64,000 nucleotides of DNA from Pseudidiomarina insulisalsae (GTDB lineage: Bacteria; Pseudomonadota; Gammaproteobacteria; Enterobacterales; Alteromonadaceae), in the NCBI RefSeq assembly GCF_003987065.1, contig NZ_PIPY01000002.1:1-64000 (forward strand). The letters run 5' to 3'. The notes under the pieces were generated by a model that saw nothing but the letters and a program-made list of their open reading frames with translations, made no database searches and was not told the origin of the DNA. Position numbers and translations under genes: made by a program. Below, piece by piece: positions 39,444-51,040 of this stretch (its first letter is position 1; each line of letters opens with the position of its first letter).

Positions 39444-40394
39444 TCAAGGTTTAAACCGGGTAAAGTTTTCAGGTGTGCGCTGACAATAGGCCATGACTTG
39501 CTCTGACAGGTCCGGTGCCAGACTGTCAAACCACGCTACGCCCGGCCATTTGCGCAGCCAGGTGAGCTGGCGTTTTGCCAGTTGCCGGGTCGCAAAAATA
39601 CCCTTGTCGACCATGGTTGGGTAGTCATCATCGCCATCAAGGTATTGCCAGACTTGGCGGTAGCCGACACAGCGCAACGCTGGCAGATCCAGATGTAAGT
39701 CGTTGCGGGCGCGTAACGCTTCAACCTCGGCAATGAAACCTTCCTCCAGCATCTGCTTAAAACGCTGGGCGATGCGCTCATGCAACACCTGCCTTTCCTG
39801 CGGTGCTACTGCCAGTTGAATCACCGGGTAAGGCAGTGCACCGGCACGGGTGGCGGTAAGCTCGGTCATGGTTTTTCCGCTTAAATGATAAACCTCGAGC
39901 GCGCGGATCAGGCGTTGTGGATCATTAGGATGAATGCGCTGCGCGCTGGTCGGGTCAACCCGGACCAGTTCATCATGTAGTGCCTGCGCGCCTTCGGCAA
40001 CCAGACGCGCGGTAAGCTGCTGACGCAGATCTGCATCCGCCTCAGGTAATTGCGACATGCCTTCGAGCAATGCTTTAAAGTAGAGCATGGTGCCGCCAAC
40101 CAGGAGTGGAATTTTGCCGGTCGCTAGTATTGCCTCAATCTCACGCCGTGCATCACTGGCAAACTGCGCCGCGGAGTAACGCTCCGCGGGGTCACAGATA
40201 TCGATCAGCCGATGGGGTGCTGCCGCAAGTTCAGCTGCGGTAGGCTTAGCGGTGCCGATATCCATACCGCGATAAATAAGCGCGGAATCCACAGAAATAA
40301 TTTCTGCGTTCAGGCGTTGGCTAAGTTCTATCGCCAGTCCGGTTTTTCCGGCGGCAGTCGGACCATACAGGCAAATGACATAAGGCTCACTCAT
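39444..40394 (-). CDS. miaA: tRNA dimethylallyltransferase MiaA
   Basis: Adds dimethylallyl to A37 of tRNAs reading UNN codons. It has 316 residues (E. coli 316). The P-loop [14 protein letters not shown] is near residue 12, with [19 protein letters not shown] and the substrate region [15 protein letters not shown]. The start at 40394 overlaps the mutL stop as ATGA; a reading to 40481 adds 29 unrelated residues. Confidence 0.97.
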   Translation of the reverse strand: MSEPYVICLYGPTAAGKTGLAIELSQRLNAEIISVDSALIYRGMDIGTAKPTAAELAAAPHRLIDICDPAERYSAAQFASDARREIEAILATGKIPLLVGGTMLYFKALLEGMSQLPEADADLRQQLTARLVAEGAQALHDELVRVDPTSAQRIHPNDPQRLIRALEVYHLSGKTMTELTATRAGALPYPVIQLAVAPQERQVLHERIAQRFKQMLEEGFIAEVEALRARNDLHLDLPALRCVGYRQVWQYLDGDDDYPTMVDKGIFATRQLAKRQLTWLRKWPGVAWFDSLAPDLSEQVMAYCQRTPENFTRFKP

Positions 40395-42082
40395 CGTAAT
40401 GGCTCCGGTAACTCGGGTAGCGCCACCGTCAGCAAATAGTCTGCTGCGCTTTGCAGTTGCTGTTGCCAGACCTGCCACCAATGCTCAGCCTGAACTTTTG
40501 AGTAGCTAACACTCAGTTGCTGGCTTGCCAGCCAGTCCCAGAATGTATCAGGCGGCTGTTGGTGGTGTTCCAGCATACTGACCACCTCGGTAAGGCTGGC
40601 GGTGATATTGGTGTGGCGCAAGGCGCTTGGGACCTGTTTCACCAGCCACTGGCGACCTTCCTGCGCGAGCAGGATACCCAACTGCGCAACACGCACGTTA
40701 TCAATCGCTTTAAAACGCTGTAACAATGCCTCGTCGGTAATCTTGACGGGAGTCAACAGTGGCTGCCCCGACAGTCCGGTTTGAAACTGGCGCTGCCACT
40801 GACGCGCCAGGTAGTCGCGCTCAATCGCCTGCAAATGTAATAGCGCCAGTTGGGTTGATTGCTCGGGCTGATGAATCAGCGCAAAGCGCTGGTCCACCAC
40901 ACTTAACAGGCGCGCAGCGCTTTCCGGTTGCGGCGCCTTCACTGCTGGCTGGGCAGCACTTGTTGTCGGCTGCGTACCGACTGACACAGCGCCGGGCAAT
41001 GGATTTGCAGAGCGTGGCCGCAACTCGGCGACCTGTTGCTGAAGGTTAGTCGATGCTGCCTGATACTGATGACCCGGCGCTGCCGCCGCGTTCTGATGCA
41101 ATACCTGACGAATACTTTGCAGGACGAAGTCGTGGATCTCCCGCGCCTGATGAAAGCGTACCTCGTGCTTTGCCGGATGCACATTGACATCAACGTCCTG
41201 CGGTGCCAGCTCCAGATAAAGCACGTAAGTGGCCGAGCGCTCATCGGTTAGCCCGTCGTCATAAGCCTGACGAATGGCGTGATTTAACATGCGATCACGC
41301 ATCATCCGCCCGTTGACATAAAAGAACTGCGCATCAGCCTGATGCCGACAGCCTTCAGGTGGCGCCACCCACCCCCATAAACGCACCCCCAGATGCTCAG
41401 CGTCAATGAACCTGGCACAGTCGGTAAAACCTGTACCCACCACTTTGGCGATACGCTCGAGCGCGTTTTGTTTCGTCACCGCGGGGTAATTGCGGACGGT
41501 TTTCTGGTTATGGTTCAGCACCAGTCGCACGTCATAACGGCTCAACGCAATGCGTTTTAACAGATCATCGATATGTCCGAACTCAGTTTTGTCGGTACGT
41601 AAAAATTTACGCCGCGCGGGCGTGTTAAAAAACAGATCTTCGACATCGACGGTGGTGCCATCAGGATGACTGGCGGGCGCTAGCTCGGCGGTCATATCAC
41701 GGCCTTCGACCCAGGCCCGCCACGCCTGGCTCTGACTGGCAGGTTTCGAGGTCAGGCTCAGGCGCGCCACCGAGCTGATACTCGCCAGCGCTTCGCCCCG
41801 AAAGCCCAGACTCTGGATCGCCTCAAGGTCCGCCAGACTACTGATTTTACTGGTCGCATGGCGCGCCAGTGCTAACGGCAGTTCGTCTTTCACAATACCC
41901 GCGCCATTGTCACGAATGCGAATACGGCGGCGCCCGCCTTTCTCAATATCAATTACCAGGCTGTCGGCACCGGCATCGAGACTGTTTTCAATCAGTTCTT
42001 TGACCACCGACGCCGGACGCTCAATGACCTCGCCTGCAGCGATCTGGTTCGCCAGACTAATCGGTAGAAGTTTGATGGGCAT
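40391..42082 (-). CDS. mutL: DNA mismatch repair protein MutL
   Basis: GHKL ATPase that links MutS to MutH and UvrD. The N-terminal half shows [25 protein letters not shown] (in part), [19 protein letters not shown] and the DNA-binding region [16 protein letters not shown] Gln/Ala/Pro-rich linker (about residues 335-395) leads to a dimerisation domain. At 563 residues it is shorter than E. coli MutL (615), mainly in the linker. It ends in a 4-base overlap with miaA. Confidence 0.97.
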   Translation of the reverse strand: MPIKLLPISLANQIAAGEVIERPASVVKELIENSLDAGADSLVIDIEKGGRRRIRIRDNGAGIVKDELPLALARHATSKISSLADLEAIQSLGFRGEALASISSVARLSLTSKPASQSQAWRAWVEGRDMTAELAPASHPDGTTVDVEDLFFNTPARRKFLRTDKTEFGHIDDLLKRIALSRYDVRLVLNHNQKTVRNYPAVTKQNALERIAKVVGTGFTDCARFIDAEHLGVRLWGWVAPPEGCRHQADAQFFYVNGRMMRDRMLNHAIRQAYDDGLTDERSATYVLYLELAPQDVDVNVHPAKHEVRFHQAREIHDFVLQSIRQVLHQNAAAAPGHQYQAASTNLQQQVAELRPRSANPLPGAVSVGTQPTTSAAQPAVKAPQPESAARLLSVVDQRFALIHQPEQSTQLALLHLQAIERDYLARQWQRQFQTGLSGQPLLTPVKITDEALLQRFKAIDNVRVAQLGILLAQEGRQWLVKQVPSALRHTNITASLTEVVSMLEHHQQPPDTFWDWLASQQLSVSYSKVQAEHWWQVWQQQLQSAADYLLTVALPELPEPLR

Positions 42083-42090
42083 GGTGAAAC

Positions 42091-43404
42091 CTATTCCGGA
42101 CTCGGTATTTCCAGCACCTGGCCAATCTGAATGACCGAGCTGTTCAAGTTGTTGCGCGCCTTAATTGCCGCAATAGAGGTGTTGTAGCGTTGCGCCAGCA
42201 CTGACAATGACTCGCCCGAGCGTACCACGTGCCGGCTGCTACGATTATTAGCGAATATGGTGCCATCTGGTGGGCGGCGCAGAAAGTAACTGCGCACCCC
42301 CTGATAGATAGCGCGCGCCAGCTTCTGTTGGTGTTGATTACTGCGCAACAGCTGCTCTTCGGTTGGATTCGAAATAAATCCTGTTTCCACCAGCATGGAG
42401 GGCATAGCGGTTGAAGTTAATACCGCCAGGCTGGCATGCTGCGGTTTGGTTTTGTGCATTTTCGTAATACGGCCTAACTCAGCCAGCACTTCGTTGGCTG
42501 CTTCGTAACCGCTGGCCATGGCATGATCCATACTCATGGACACCAGGGTTTCATTCAGAAAGCTATCTTCCATCTCCACTGCAGGTACGCCACCTAGCAC
42601 ATCAGACAATCGCTCTTTGTTCTCCAGTAAGCGACCCATTTCAGTACTGGCGCGACGGTTTGATAAGACCCAGATGGAGGCCCCGCGCGGTTGCGGGGTA
42701 GTGAACGCATCCGCATGAATTGAAACGAACAGGTCTGCTTTGACGCGCTCTGCTTTGCGCGGGCGATCGTTCAGGTTCACGTAATAATCATCCGAACGAA
42801 TGAGATAAGCCTGCATGCCCGGATCTTCATTAATCATATTCGCCAGCGCGCGGGAGATTGTCAGTACCACATCTTTTTCGTAAGTTCCGCGCGGACCGAT
42901 TGAACCCGGGTCTTCGCCACCATGACCCGCGTCAATCGCTACGGTCACTTTGCGTTCCTGTAAATCATCGGCGCTCAGAGCGTGGCCTTCGCGCTTTAAT
43001 GACGTACCGGGCAAATCGACCACCAACCGATGGCCGTACATATCTTGTGGCGTTAACACCTGTAAGATCGGGTCCACCTGCTTATCCAGCTCCACCACAA
43101 TACGCGTACTACCCGGTAACTTCGGGGTGCTGGTGCGGATGTTCTTCACCAATAACGAATTAGACTCCAGATAGTCGAGGTTTACTTTTAGTTCTGTGCT
43201 CGGAAAGTCGATCACAAGGCGGTACGGATGGGACTGGTTCAGGGTGAAATAGCTGTACTCTGCGGCATTTGCCATATCGAACACAATCCGGGTGTTGTCT
43301 GGCGACGGCCACATCCGGATATTTTCAATACTGTTTGCGCCATGGGCCGGAACCACGACCAGCGCCAGCAGTAGTGTGATGACAAAAGCAAAGAAACGTT
43401 GCAT
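42091..43404 (-). CDS. amiB: N-acetylmuramoyl-L-alanine amidase AmiB
   Basis: Zinc amidase that cuts septal peptidoglycan for cell separation. It has 437 residues: signal peptide (to about residue 22), AMIN domain (about 25-130), Amidase_3 domain starting [19 protein letters not shown] with later SIHADAF and [10 protein letters not shown], and one C-terminal LysM repeat ([19 protein letters not shown]). E. coli AmiB lacks the LysM; the form with it is common in related genera. Start overlaps the tsaE stop by one base. Confidence 0.95.
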   Translation of the reverse strand: MQRFFAFVITLLLALVVVPAHGANSIENIRMWPSPDNTRIVFDMANAAEYSYFTLNQSHPYRLVIDFPSTELKVNLDYLESNSLLVKNIRTSTPKLPGSTRIVVELDKQVDPILQVLTPQDMYGHRLVVDLPGTSLKREGHALSADDLQERKVTVAIDAGHGGEDPGSIGPRGTYEKDVVLTISRALANMINEDPGMQAYLIRSDDYYVNLNDRPRKAERVKADLFVSIHADAFTTPQPRGASIWVLSNRRASTEMGRLLENKERLSDVLGGVPAVEMEDSFLNETLVSMSMDHAMASGYEAANEVLAELGRITKMHKTKPQHASLAVLTSTAMPSMLVETGFISNPTEEQLLRSNQHQQKLARAIYQGVRSYFLRRPPDGTIFANNRSSRHVVRSGESLSVLAQRYNTSIAAIKARNNLNSSVIQIGQVLEIPSPE

Positions 43405-43880
43405 CAGAGTTTATCGAGAAGCTCCCGACCTCTTGTTGTTAGCGCACCTAATGTCATTGTACGGGCCGTATCGGCATACTCAATGACTATTTTAATATCT
43501 GGCTCTGGTAGCATGCCCGCTCCGCGCTGGGGCCACTCGGCCAGTAGAATAGTATTACTGTCAAGGTAATCACGAATGCCCATAAATTCAAGTTCTTCAG
43601 GATCAGCCAGGCGGTAAAGATCAAAATGATGAATCTGCCAGGGTGGCAATTCGTAACTCTCTACCAGGGTGTAAGTAGGGCTTTTTACATTGCCCTGATG
43701 ACCAAAGGCCTGAATAAAACCACGGCTGAAAGTGGTCTTGCCGGCACCCAGCTCGCCAATTAAATAAATTGCAAGCGCCTGTTCAGCTGTCGTCGGTTGC
43801 TGCTTAACAACAGTGGCAAAACGCGCTGCCAGCGCCAATAACTCAGCCTCTGACGCCAGGTAAAACTGCTTCTCTTTCAT
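43404..43880 (-). CDS. tsaE: tRNA threonylcarbamoyladenosine biosynthesis ATPase TsaE
   Basis: ATPase that works with TsaB, TsaC and TsaD in making t6A37 on ANN-decoding tRNAs. It has 158 residues, with the P-loop [14 protein letters not shown] near residue 47 and the conserved [11 protein letters not shown] and [14 protein letters not shown] stretches. It overlaps nnr upstream by 4 bases (ATGA) and amiB downstream by one. Confidence 0.97.
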   Translation of the reverse strand: MKEKQFYLASEAELLALAARFATVVKQQPTTAEQALAIYLIGELGAGKTTFSRGFIQAFGHQGNVKSPTYTLVESYELPPWQIHHFDLYRLADPEELEFMGIRDYLDSNTILLAEWPQRGAGMLPEPDIKIVIEYADTARTMTLGALTTRGRELLDKL

Positions 43881-45388
43881 GGATTCACTAACTTCCGCAA
43901 CGGCCCGAATAAGTCGCTGGGTAGTGTACCACGTTCGCCGTCAATTGCAGCGTGTTCACCGGCAACCGCATGGAGCCAGGTCGCTACCGGAAGTACCGCT
44001 TCGGCCGGTAAGCCCTGCGCAATCAGACTGCCGGCAATACCACTTAAAACATCGCCGGCTCCGCCGACAGCCAGTGCCGGGCTACCGCGATGACAAATGC
44101 GTAAGTGCCGGGCAACGGGATTGGCAATCAACGATCCTGCCCCTTTCAGTAACACCTGCGCCTGATAACGATTACCCAGTTCATTTACCGCCTGGTAGCG
44201 GTCCTTTTCGACCTCACTGCTGGAGCTATTTAACAGCCGCGCGGCCTCTCCCGGGTGAGGTGTCAGCCAAAGTGGCGCTGAACGCTCCTGCCAGGCTTCC
44301 TCAGCACTGAGTAAATTCAGGCCATCGGCATCGAGCAGCAAGGGCAGCTCGCTGGCGATCAGAAAATCAAACAGACATTTCGCCCAGTCGCTCTTGCCAA
44401 GCCCGGGTCCTAATACTACGGCATCAACACCAGCCAGTGCTTGTTCCAGCTCTGCTGTCGACGCTGCGTCCGTTGCCTGCACCATGAGCTCGGGCTGAGC
44501 CGCAGCAATGATGCCCTGGGTATCAGGGTGGGTCAGTACTGAGACCTTGCCGGCGCCGGTTCTTAACGCCGCCAGACCCGCCAAAATAGCGGCGCCACTC
44601 ATACCTGGCGCGCCACCGACGATCGCCAGATGCCCGTGTCGGCCCTTATGACTGTTGCGCTGGCGCGGCGGCAAATGGCGCGCCACTTCGTCCTGTTCAA
44701 TCAGCGTCGCAAATGGGCGTTCGAGCTGACGGAACGCGGGAGCGATTCCCAGCTCAGCCAGTTCCAGCTTGCCACAGTAATGCCCCGCCTGCCCGGTAAG
44801 CAGCCCCGGCTTAAGCGCAACAAAGGTCACTGTATAGTCCGCCTCAACGGCCACCGGTAAGGCGGTGCCGGTGTCGCTTTGCAGTCCGGTCGGGCAATCA
44901 ATACTCAGCACCCATAATTTATGGAAATTTTTTGCATCGTTCAGGGTCTCGACAGCCTTTCGGTAGGTGCTGTCCAGCTCACGGCTAAGGCCAGTGCCTA
45001 ACATGGCATCGACAATAATGTCGCATTCAGCAAGGTGTGCACGATCAAGCTCTTCTAACGGCTCAACATTGCCCTGTTCATCGCGCCAGGCCTTCGCCGC
45101 TTGCTTCGCCAGGTCTGATTTTGCCTGCGCGGCTACCACCGTTACCTGGTAGCCGACGCGGCGCGCCAGTCGTGCCAGAACCCAGCCGTCGCCGCCATTA
45201 TTTCCCGGGCCACATAAAATCATCACCCGCGCCGGCGCCGGATGTTGCCGCTCCAGCGCCGCCAGACAGCTCTGGGCTGCGCGCTGCATCAGTTGGGCTG
45301 GGCTTACCCCCAATGTTTTCGCGGCCTCTAACTCGCGTTCCCGAACCTGCTTTGTGCGAAATACCAACTGCTGCATACTTAAACGCAT
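43877..45388 (-). CDS. nnr: Bifunctional NAD(P)H-hydrate epimerase/dehydratase Nnr
   Basis: Repairs hydrated NAD(P)H. The N-terminal YjeF epimerase domain (about residues 1-220) carries [16 protein letters not shown]. The C-terminal ADP-dependent dehydratase (about 230-503) carries [31 protein letters not shown] and [14 protein letters not shown]. The 503 residues are close to E. coli (515). The start at 45388 has GGAG eight bases ahead. First gene of the superoperon, divergent from queG. Confidence 0.95.
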   Translation of the reverse strand: MRLSMQQLVFRTKQVRERELEAAKTLGVSPAQLMQRAAQSCLAALERQHPAPARVMILCGPGNNGGDGWVLARLARRVGYQVTVVAAQAKSDLAKQAAKAWRDEQGNVEPLEELDRAHLAECDIIVDAMLGTGLSRELDSTYRKAVETLNDAKNFHKLWVLSIDCPTGLQSDTGTALPVAVEADYTVTFVALKPGLLTGQAGHYCGKLELAELGIAPAFRQLERPFATLIEQDEVARHLPPRQRNSHKGRHGHLAIVGGAPGMSGAAILAGLAALRTGAGKVSVLTHPDTQGIIAAAQPELMVQATDAASTAELEQALAGVDAVVLGPGLGKSDWAKCLFDFLIASELPLLLDADGLNLLSAEEAWQERSAPLWLTPHPGEAARLLNSSSSEVEKDRYQAVNELGNRYQAQVLLKGAGSLIANPVARHLRICHRGSPALAVGGAGDVLSGIAGSLIAQGLPAEAVLPVATWLHAVAGEHAAIDGERGTLPSDLFGPLRKLVNP

Positions 45389-45451
45389 CGGTGCATCTCC
45401 ATGGCTTTTTTGTTATTTTAAAGACTCCTGTGTAAGCATAAGACGATTTTT

Positions 45452-46567
45452 ATGGATTTGCAGCAACTTGCGGCAGACATCAAGCGCTGGGGGCACGAGC
45501 TCGGTTTCCAGAAAGTGGGAATTACCGATCTGGACCTGAGCAGTGAGCGCGCGGCACTGCAGCAGTGGCTGGCAGAAGGCATGCATGGCGAAATGGCCTA
45601 TATGGAACGCCACGCCGATCTGCGTACCCGCCCCGATGAACTGCATCCCGGCAGCGTCCGCGCAATTTCAGTACGGATGAATTACCTGCCTGCCGAGGCG
45701 GGCTTCGCCAAGACCCTGAAAAATCCACGATTGGGTTATATCAGTCGCTACGCGCTGGGTCGCGATTACCACAAATTGATGCGCAAACGCTTGAAGCAAT
45801 TGGGCGAGCGCATCAAACAAGCCTGTGCCGAACTCGATTTCCGTCCCTTTGTCGATTCAGCACCGATACTTGAGCGCCCGCTGGCCGTGAAGGCCGGACT
45901 TGGCTGGACCGGCAAACATACCCTGGTGCTTGATGAACAAGGCGGCTCATGGTTCTTTTTAGGCGAGCTGCTGATCAATTTGCCGCTGCCTGTTGATGCA
46001 CCTGTCGAGGAGAAGTGTGGCAGTTGCAAGGCCTGCATTACCATTTGCCCGACACAGGCGATTGTCGAGCCCTACAAACTCGATGCCCGGCGCTGCATTT
46101 CGTACCTGACTATTGAATTAAAGTCGGCTATTCCGGAAGAGCTGCGGCCACTGATGGGAAACCGTATCTATGGTTGTGATGACTGTCAGCTCATCTGCCC
46201 CTGGAACCGCTATTCACAACTCACCGCCGAGGACGACTTCGCGCCGCGCAAAGATCTTCACGCACCAGAGTTACTGACGTTATGGGAATGGGATGAAGCG
46301 ACCTTTCTCAAACGCACCGAGGGCTCGCCCATCCGGCGTATTGGTTTTGCCTGCTGGCAGCGGAATCTGGCGGTAGCGCTTGGCAACGCGCCGCATGACC
46401 CGGCAATTATTGCCGCTCTTGAAGCGCGCCGTGGCAGCGTCAATGACATGGTCGACGAACATATTGACTGGGCCCTAACGCGTCAGCATAACAAAAGTGC
46501 CAGCACGTCAAAGCAAGTGTTGCGTTTGACCCGCGCGGTGGAAAAAGGCTTGCCGCGCGACGCCTAA
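45452..46567 (+). CDS. queG: Epoxyqueuosine reductase QueG
   Basis: Cobalamin- and iron-sulfur-dependent enzyme for the last step of queuosine in tRNA. It has 371 residues (E. coli 379). Two [4Fe-4S] sites are visible: CGSCKACITICPTQAI (about residue 190) and CDDCQLICPWNRY (about 240); a HEAT-like C-terminal region follows. Divergent to nnr with 63 bases between. The stop overlaps that of the convergent DUF1415 gene as CTAA. Confidence 0.96.
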   Translation: MDLQQLAADIKRWGHELGFQKVGITDLDLSSERAALQQWLAEGMHGEMAYMERHADLRTRPDELHPGSVRAISVRMNYLPAEAGFAKTLKNPRLGYISRYALGRDYHKLMRKRLKQLGERIKQACAELDFRPFVDSAPILERPLAVKAGLGWTGKHTLVLDEQGGSWFFLGELLINLPLPVDAPVEEKCGSCKACITICPTQAIVEPYKLDARRCISYLTIELKSAIPEELRPLMGNRIYGCDDCQLICPWNRYSQLTAEDDFAPRKDLHAPELLTLWEWDEATFLKRTEGSPIRRIGFACWQRNLAVALGNAPHDPAIIAALEARRGSVNDMVDEHIDWALTRQHNKSASTSKQVLRLTRAVEKGLPRDA

Positions 46568-47115
46568 TCAGTGTTCCGCAAACGCAGCAGAATGTCATCG
46601 AAGAAGGCGGCGCCAAGACGTTCAGCGGTTGCCATATTCGCTGCCGGAATTTGTTCCGGCTGCGGGTAACGTGTCAGTACCTTTTCAAGGCTGGCTTCAC
46701 GCAGCAGATGTAATACCGGATAGGGTGCACGGTTGGTATAGTTACTGACATCATCCGCTGCAGTATCAGCGAACTGATAATCCGGATGAAAACTGGCGAT
46801 CTGAAAAGTCCCTTCCAGTCCGCTTTCCTGCAGCAGCAGTTCAGCGTAATCAAGCAGCTCAAGGTAGTCATCGAAATCACTGAATCCCGCGCTGAAAACC
46901 AGCAACAGCGTCTCGATCTCCGGTCTGACACTCAGCAGCTCAACAGCTTGCGCGAAATCATGGAGGGCTGGTTCCACCGTGGTCGCGTTGCTTTCATCGT
47001 AACGGACGGTGCGCCGCTCAACCTCACGATGCGCAAAAGGACAAAAATTGAGGCCAACGACAATTTCTGCAACCCACTGCTGTACCGCCCTACATGGTGC
47101 CGATACGTCGTCCAC
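46564..47115 (-). CDS. DUF1415 family protein
   Basis: Cytoplasmic protein of 183 residues belonging to the DUF1415 family, whose function is not known. Conserved features are VVGLNFCPFAHRE near the N-terminus, a short helical middle and FQIASFHPDYQFADT then NYTNRAPYPVLHLLREAS. The start is GTG at 47115, preceded by GAGAGGG. It follows the M14 peptidase gene after 42 bases and is probably cotranscribed with it. Confidence 0.85.
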   Translation of the reverse strand: MDDVSAPCRAVQQWVAEIVVGLNFCPFAHREVERRTVRYDESNATTVEPALHDFAQAVELLSVRPEIETLLLVFSAGFSDFDDYLELLDYAELLLQESGLEGTFQIASFHPDYQFADTAADDVSNYTNRAPYPVLHLLREASLEKVLTRYPQPEQIPAANMATAERLGAAFFDDILLRLRNTD

Positions 47116-47157
47116 TTATCGCCCTCTCTATATTAAGAAAGTTACACTCATTGCGCG

Positions 47158-48072
47158 TCAAAGTTCTTTTGCGGCGTACTCCAGCGCGCCCCGAACTGCG
47201 GCAACCTGCGCATCAACACACTCCACCGAATTGGTATTAGCACTATCCGGGTAAACTTCAGTGGTGGTCACAAAACGCGCGTCGGTCATCCCCATACAAA
47301 GTCCAAGCGGCTTTGCTTCGTACTCAATCACACCTTCTTGTACCATCGGCGCGCCAATCAGGCAGCCTTCATCATCGGCAGGGGCTATATGCGTCACTGG
47401 CTTCACTGTCTCAATAATTGCACGCTGGAAACCAGGTTCACTACGCTGCTTGTCAGCCACCAGGTAAAAGCCGTCAGGAATGTTCCAGTTCGTGTTGGTG
47501 GTGCCGTCGCGCGCAGCCTTGGCCGGGCGGAATTCGCTGTTATCGGTATCGGTGGTTTCGTGTAAGTCGATATGTACGTCCGGATTAATCTGATGCTTGT
47601 CCAGATACGTCATGATCAATTCGCATTCCTGCGCCCGGCTGTCACTGACAAAGGAACGGTTGGGATCAACTGCGTCGGGATTCCAGCGATTAATGGTTTC
47701 GTAACCCCATGGACTGATGCATGGCGCGACTAAAATATTAAACCGCGACAGATGGTTCACCGCTTCAGTTTCCAAAAAGTACAGTGCCCCATGCACGCCG
47801 CTGGTTTCATAGCCATGCACACCGCCAGTAACCAGAACGGTAGGATTATTTACGCGCCAGTTACGGCTGCGCACAACAAACAATGGGAAGGTTTTATCGT
47901 CATAAATGAGCTCACCGTAGGTTTCCACGTCAAACTGCTCGCGCAGATGATCAATACGGCGAATCACATCATTGGCGTAATCGCGCTGCTTTTCCTGCTG
48001 CGCTAACCACTGTTGCTTATTAGTATCATCCCACTTCTCACCGGGGGTTCCGATTGGATAATCCTGGGCCAT
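47158..48072 (-). CDS. M14 family zinc carboxypeptidase/deacylase
   Basis: Predicted cytoplasmic zinc enzyme of the M14 peptidase or succinylglutamate desuccinylase group, 304 residues, without a signal peptide. The zinc ligands fit GGVHGYETSG (HxxE, about residue 85) and HIDLHETTD (about 168). VDPNRSFVSD and EYEAKP in the C-terminal part complete the site. The substrate is not known; related proteins cleave short acylated or amidated compounds. First gene of a two-gene unit with the DUF1415 gene. Confidence 0.85.
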   Translation of the reverse strand: MAQDYPIGTPGEKWDDTNKQQWLAQQEKQRDYANDVIRRIDHLREQFDVETYGELIYDDKTFPLFVVRSRNWRVNNPTVLVTGGVHGYETSGVHGALYFLETEAVNHLSRFNILVAPCISPWGYETINRWNPDAVDPNRSFVSDSRAQECELIMTYLDKHQINPDVHIDLHETTDTDNSEFRPAKAARDGTTNTNWNIPDGFYLVADKQRSEPGFQRAIIETVKPVTHIAPADDEGCLIGAPMVQEGVIEYEAKPLGLCMGMTDARFVTTTEVYPDSANTNSVECVDAQVAAVRGALEYAAKEL

Positions 48073-48181
48073 TAGCTACGACTCCTAGCAAAACTTAACT
48101 ATGTTCAGGTCTGTGGGTATCTAGTGTAGGTCATTTCAGCTTTGCGCTCCAGACCCCACACAAGCCAATACCGTGCGCCGG

Positions 48182-48601
48182 TTAAAACCACATGACCATT
48201 GCGCATTGCACCAGTATGGCAATATTGGCAATGGCACCAATGACGAAAAACCAACTGCGGGGACTTGGGTTTTTCTCGGTGGCAATGGCGTAGTAGAGCA
48301 CCATGTGAATAATACGGGCCAAGGCAAAGATGATCACCCAGTAACCGAACCAGTTCGAGGAAAGCCCGAGGAACAGCGCCAGAAATACCGTTGCCAGAAA
48401 CATTGGCACATTTTCCAGGGAGTTCATAAAGGTGCGGTGGGTGCGAAACACGAACGAGTCGTGGCTGAGTCCTGAGGGCACTTTGCCCGGAATGGCATTG
48501 GGCTGCTTGGCTTTGACCGCAGCAGCAATAGCCCACTGCAGCATGAGGGTGACAATGATAATCCAGATACCGCTAAAGACGAGCGGGTTATAGTCAGTCA
48601 T
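48182..48601 (-). CDS. MAPEG family membrane protein
   Basis: Integral membrane protein of 139 residues with four predicted segments and the MAPEG features: FVFRTHRTFMNSLENVPMF after the first segment and ARIIHMVLYYA in the third. Bacterial members are mostly uncharacterised; some have glutathione-related activity. It follows yheV after 19 bases. The bases 48073-48181 downstream hold nothing I recognise. Confidence 0.88.
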   Translation of the reverse strand: MTDYNPLVFSGIWIIIVTLMLQWAIAAAVKAKQPNAIPGKVPSGLSHDSFVFRTHRTFMNSLENVPMFLATVFLALFLGLSSNWFGYWVIIFALARIIHMVLYYAIATEKNPSPRSWFFVIGAIANIAILVQCAMVMWF

Positions 48602-48620
48602 AACAGTTCCTTAGGGTTGG

Positions 48621-48848
48621 TTAAGGTTTAAACAGACCAATAATACTGCCATCATTTTTGTCTTTGGCCACATCTTGTTTTTCAGCTTTTGCTTCGCGCT
48701 CAGTAAATTTGTGCCCGCACGCCACGCATTTAACCTCTTCGTGGGCGTCGCCCTGCGCGTCGGTCACAATGGTTAGTTGCAAGGTATCCTGTGCGCCGCA
48801 GGCGGGACATTCTGCGCCAGCGATAAATCGTTTACGTGTGCGTGCCAT
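48621..48848 (-). CDS. yheV: YheV family zinc-ribbon protein
   Basis: Small protein of 75 residues with two CxxC pairs, AECPACGAQ and VKCVACGHKF, forming a zinc ribbon, and a conserved C-terminus IIGLFKP. It begins MARTRKRFIAGAECPAC, close to E. coli YheV (MAIRKRFIAGAKCPAC from memory). The start at 48848 has the strong ribosome site GAGGTGAAT. Divergent from yheS with 69 bases between. Function unknown. Confidence 0.88.
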   Translation of the reverse strand: MARTRKRFIAGAECPACGAQDTLQLTIVTDAQGDAHEEVKCVACGHKFTEREAKAEKQDVAKDKNDGSIIGLFKP

Positions 48849-48917
48849 ATTCACCTCGGGTTGCTTCAGGTATAATTGTCGCAGATTCATTTACTAACAC
48901 CAAGTACAAGGTTTGTC

Positions 48918-50819
48918 ATGATTTCAATCCGGGGCATGGCGCTCATGCGCGGCGGCAGCGTGTTGCTGAAAAATACCGATCTCACGATTTTCCCCGGCCA
49001 CCATGTCGGCGTGGTCGGTCGTAACGGTACCGGAAAGTCGTCGCTCTTTGCCTTGTTACGTGGCGAGCTGCAGGTTGAGGAAGGCGAGTGCGAAGTTCCG
49101 AGACACTGGCGCATTGCCAGTGTTAAACAAGAAACCCCGGGGCTACCTCAGCCGGCGCTAGAGTATGTGCTTGATGGTGATACTGAACTGCGCGCGCTTG
49201 AGGATCAGTTGCGTCACGCAGAAGCCGCCGAAGATGGCCATGCCATGGGCAGGTTACACGATCAGCTGGCCGCCATTGGGGCTTATGAGGCACCGGCGCG
49301 GGCGGCGGCATTATTGTCTGGCCTCGGTTTTTCCGACGCTCAGTTTCAACAACCGGTGAAAGCTTTTTCCGGCGGCTGGCGGATGCGCCTGAACCTGGCT
49401 CAGGCACTGATTTCCCGGGCTGACTTACTGTTACTTGATGAGCCCACCAACCACCTTGATGTCGACGCTATCTTCTGGCTCGAAGACTGGTTACAACGCT
49501 TTCCGGGCACCCTGTTGCTGATTTCACACGACCGTGACTTTCTCGATGCCATATGCCAGCAAATCATCCATATTGAGCAACAGACAGCCACCGCTTTTTC
49601 CGGTAATTACAGTAGCTTCGAGCGTCAATACGCCGAGCAACTTGCCCAGCAGCAGGCGCAGTTTGAAAAAGAACAAGCGCAGCGTAAGCACCTGCAAAGC
49701 TATATTGACCGTTTCCGCTATAAGGCCAGTAAAGCGCGTCAGGCCCAAAGCCGCATTAAAGCGCTGGAGCGGTTGACCAGTAGCGCTCCGTTAGTGGCCA
49801 ACAGCCAGTTCCAGTTTCAGTTCCGCAAGCCGGAGCAACTGCCTACGCCACTGTTAGCACTCGATAATGTGCAAGCCGGTTATGGCGACAAGGTCATTCT
49901 TGAACATATTAAATTTAATCTGGTGCCAGGTAGCCGTATCGGTTTGCTCGGTCGCAACGGTGCCGGTAAGTCGACACTGGTCAAATTGCTCGCGGGCGAA
50001 CTCGCGCCGCAACAGGGGCAACTGACGCTGAACCCTGGCATCAAGCTTGGCTACTTTGCCCAACATCAGTTAGAGACACTCGACAGCAAGGCCACTGCCT
50101 TACAGCATCTGCAGCGCCTCGATCGCCATGCCAGTGAGCAACAGTTGCGTGACTTTCTCGGTGGCTTTGGCTTTTCCGGTGACCAGGCGACGCGCGAGGT
50201 CGCGCCGATGTCGGGCGGTGAAAAAGCCCGTCTGGTACTGGCACTGATCGTATACCAAAAACCCAACCTGCTGTTGCTCGATGAGCCGACCAACCATCTT
50301 GACAGCGTCATGCGCGAGGCGCTGGTCTACGCCCTTCAAGACTTTGAAGGAGCTATGGTCATTGTCTCGCACGACCGTCACTTATTGCGCACCAGCGTCG
50401 ATGAATTTTTGTTAGTCGCCGACGCACGGGTGCAGCCGTTTGACGGCGACCTTGACGCTTATCACGCGTGGTTACAACACCAGCAAAAAGGCTCAGCGCA
50501 AGGTACTGATACGAGCACCGCGAATTCAGGCAAGTCGGATCGCAAAGCCGAGAAACGCGAGGCAGCCGAGCGCCGTCAGCGACTGAAACCTTTTAAAGAT
50601 GCCGTCAGTAAATACGAGTCACAGGTTCAGCAGTTTGAAACTGAGCTGTCTCGCCTCAATGAGCTGCTGGCTGACAACCGTCTTTACGATGAGGCGAACA
50701 AAGCCAAACTCACCGAGTTATTGCAGCAGCAGGCCAGTCAGCAACAGGCATTGGCGCGTGCCGAAGAACAGTGGATGGCGGCCGAAGAGGCCTTACAGCA
50801 AGCGGAGGCAGCCGACTGA
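48918..50819 (+). CDS. yheS: ABC-F family ATPase YheS
   Basis: Soluble twin-ABC protein of the ABC-F class that acts on ribosomes, 633 residues (E. coli 637). Walker A motifs are [14 protein letters not shown] and [14 protein letters not shown]; signatures are [13 protein letters not shown] and [13 protein letters not shown]; Walker B is [12 protein letters not shown] twice. An interdomain linker of about 80 residues ([17 protein letters not shown]...) and a C-terminal coiled coil are present. The ATG at 48918 gives [17 protein letters not shown], aligning with the family. Its stop overlaps the yheU start as TGATG. Confidence 0.95.
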   Translation: MISIRGMALMRGGSVLLKNTDLTIFPGHHVGVVGRNGTGKSSLFALLRGELQVEEGECEVPRHWRIASVKQETPGLPQPALEYVLDGDTELRALEDQLRHAEAAEDGHAMGRLHDQLAAIGAYEAPARAAALLSGLGFSDAQFQQPVKAFSGGWRMRLNLAQALISRADLLLLDEPTNHLDVDAIFWLEDWLQRFPGTLLLISHDRDFLDAICQQIIHIEQQTATAFSGNYSSFERQYAEQLAQQQAQFEKEQAQRKHLQSYIDRFRYKASKARQAQSRIKALERLTSSAPLVANSQFQFQFRKPEQLPTPLLALDNVQAGYGDKVILEHIKFNLVPGSRIGLLGRNGAGKSTLVKLLAGELAPQQGQLTLNPGIKLGYFAQHQLETLDSKATALQHLQRLDRHASEQQLRDFLGGFGFSGDQATREVAPMSGGEKARLVLALIVYQKPNLLLLDEPTNHLDSVMREALVYALQDFEGAMVIVSHDRHLLRTSVDEFLLVADARVQPFDGDLDAYHAWLQHQQKGSAQGTDTSTANSGKSDRKAEKREAAERRQRLKPFKDAVSKYESQVQQFETELSRLNELLADNRLYDEANKAKLTELLQQQASQQQALARAEEQWMAAEEALQQAEAAD

Positions 50820-51040
50820 TGCAAATTCCCTGGCAACAACTCGACCCGCAAACGCTTGATGCTATTATTGAGTCCTTCGTTTTACGCGAAGGTACTGACT
50901 ATGGCGATGAAGAAAAGTCATTGGCTGAAAAGGTTGCCGACGTGCACGCACAGTTACGCTCAGGCGAGGCAATACTGGTGTGGTCCGAGCTACATGAAAC
51001 CGTCAATATTATGCCTCGCGATGACTTCGGTGACGAATAA
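50819..51040 (+). CDS. yheU: YheU family protein
   Basis: Small protein of 73 residues, [19 protein letters not shown] then [13 protein letters not shown] and [14 protein letters not shown], matching E. coli YheU along its whole length. Function unknown. Translation is probably coupled to yheS (one-base overlap). The last 32 bases overlap the 3' end of cysQ on the other strand. Confidence 0.92.
   Translation: MQIPWQQLDPQTLDAIIESFVLREGTDYGDEEKSLAEKVADVHAQLRSGEAILVWSELHETVNIMPRDDFGDE

Noticed and set aside
48105..48536. 143-residue frame overlapping the MAPEG gene
   Set aside because: Out-of-frame shadow of the MAPEG gene, whose product has clear family features.
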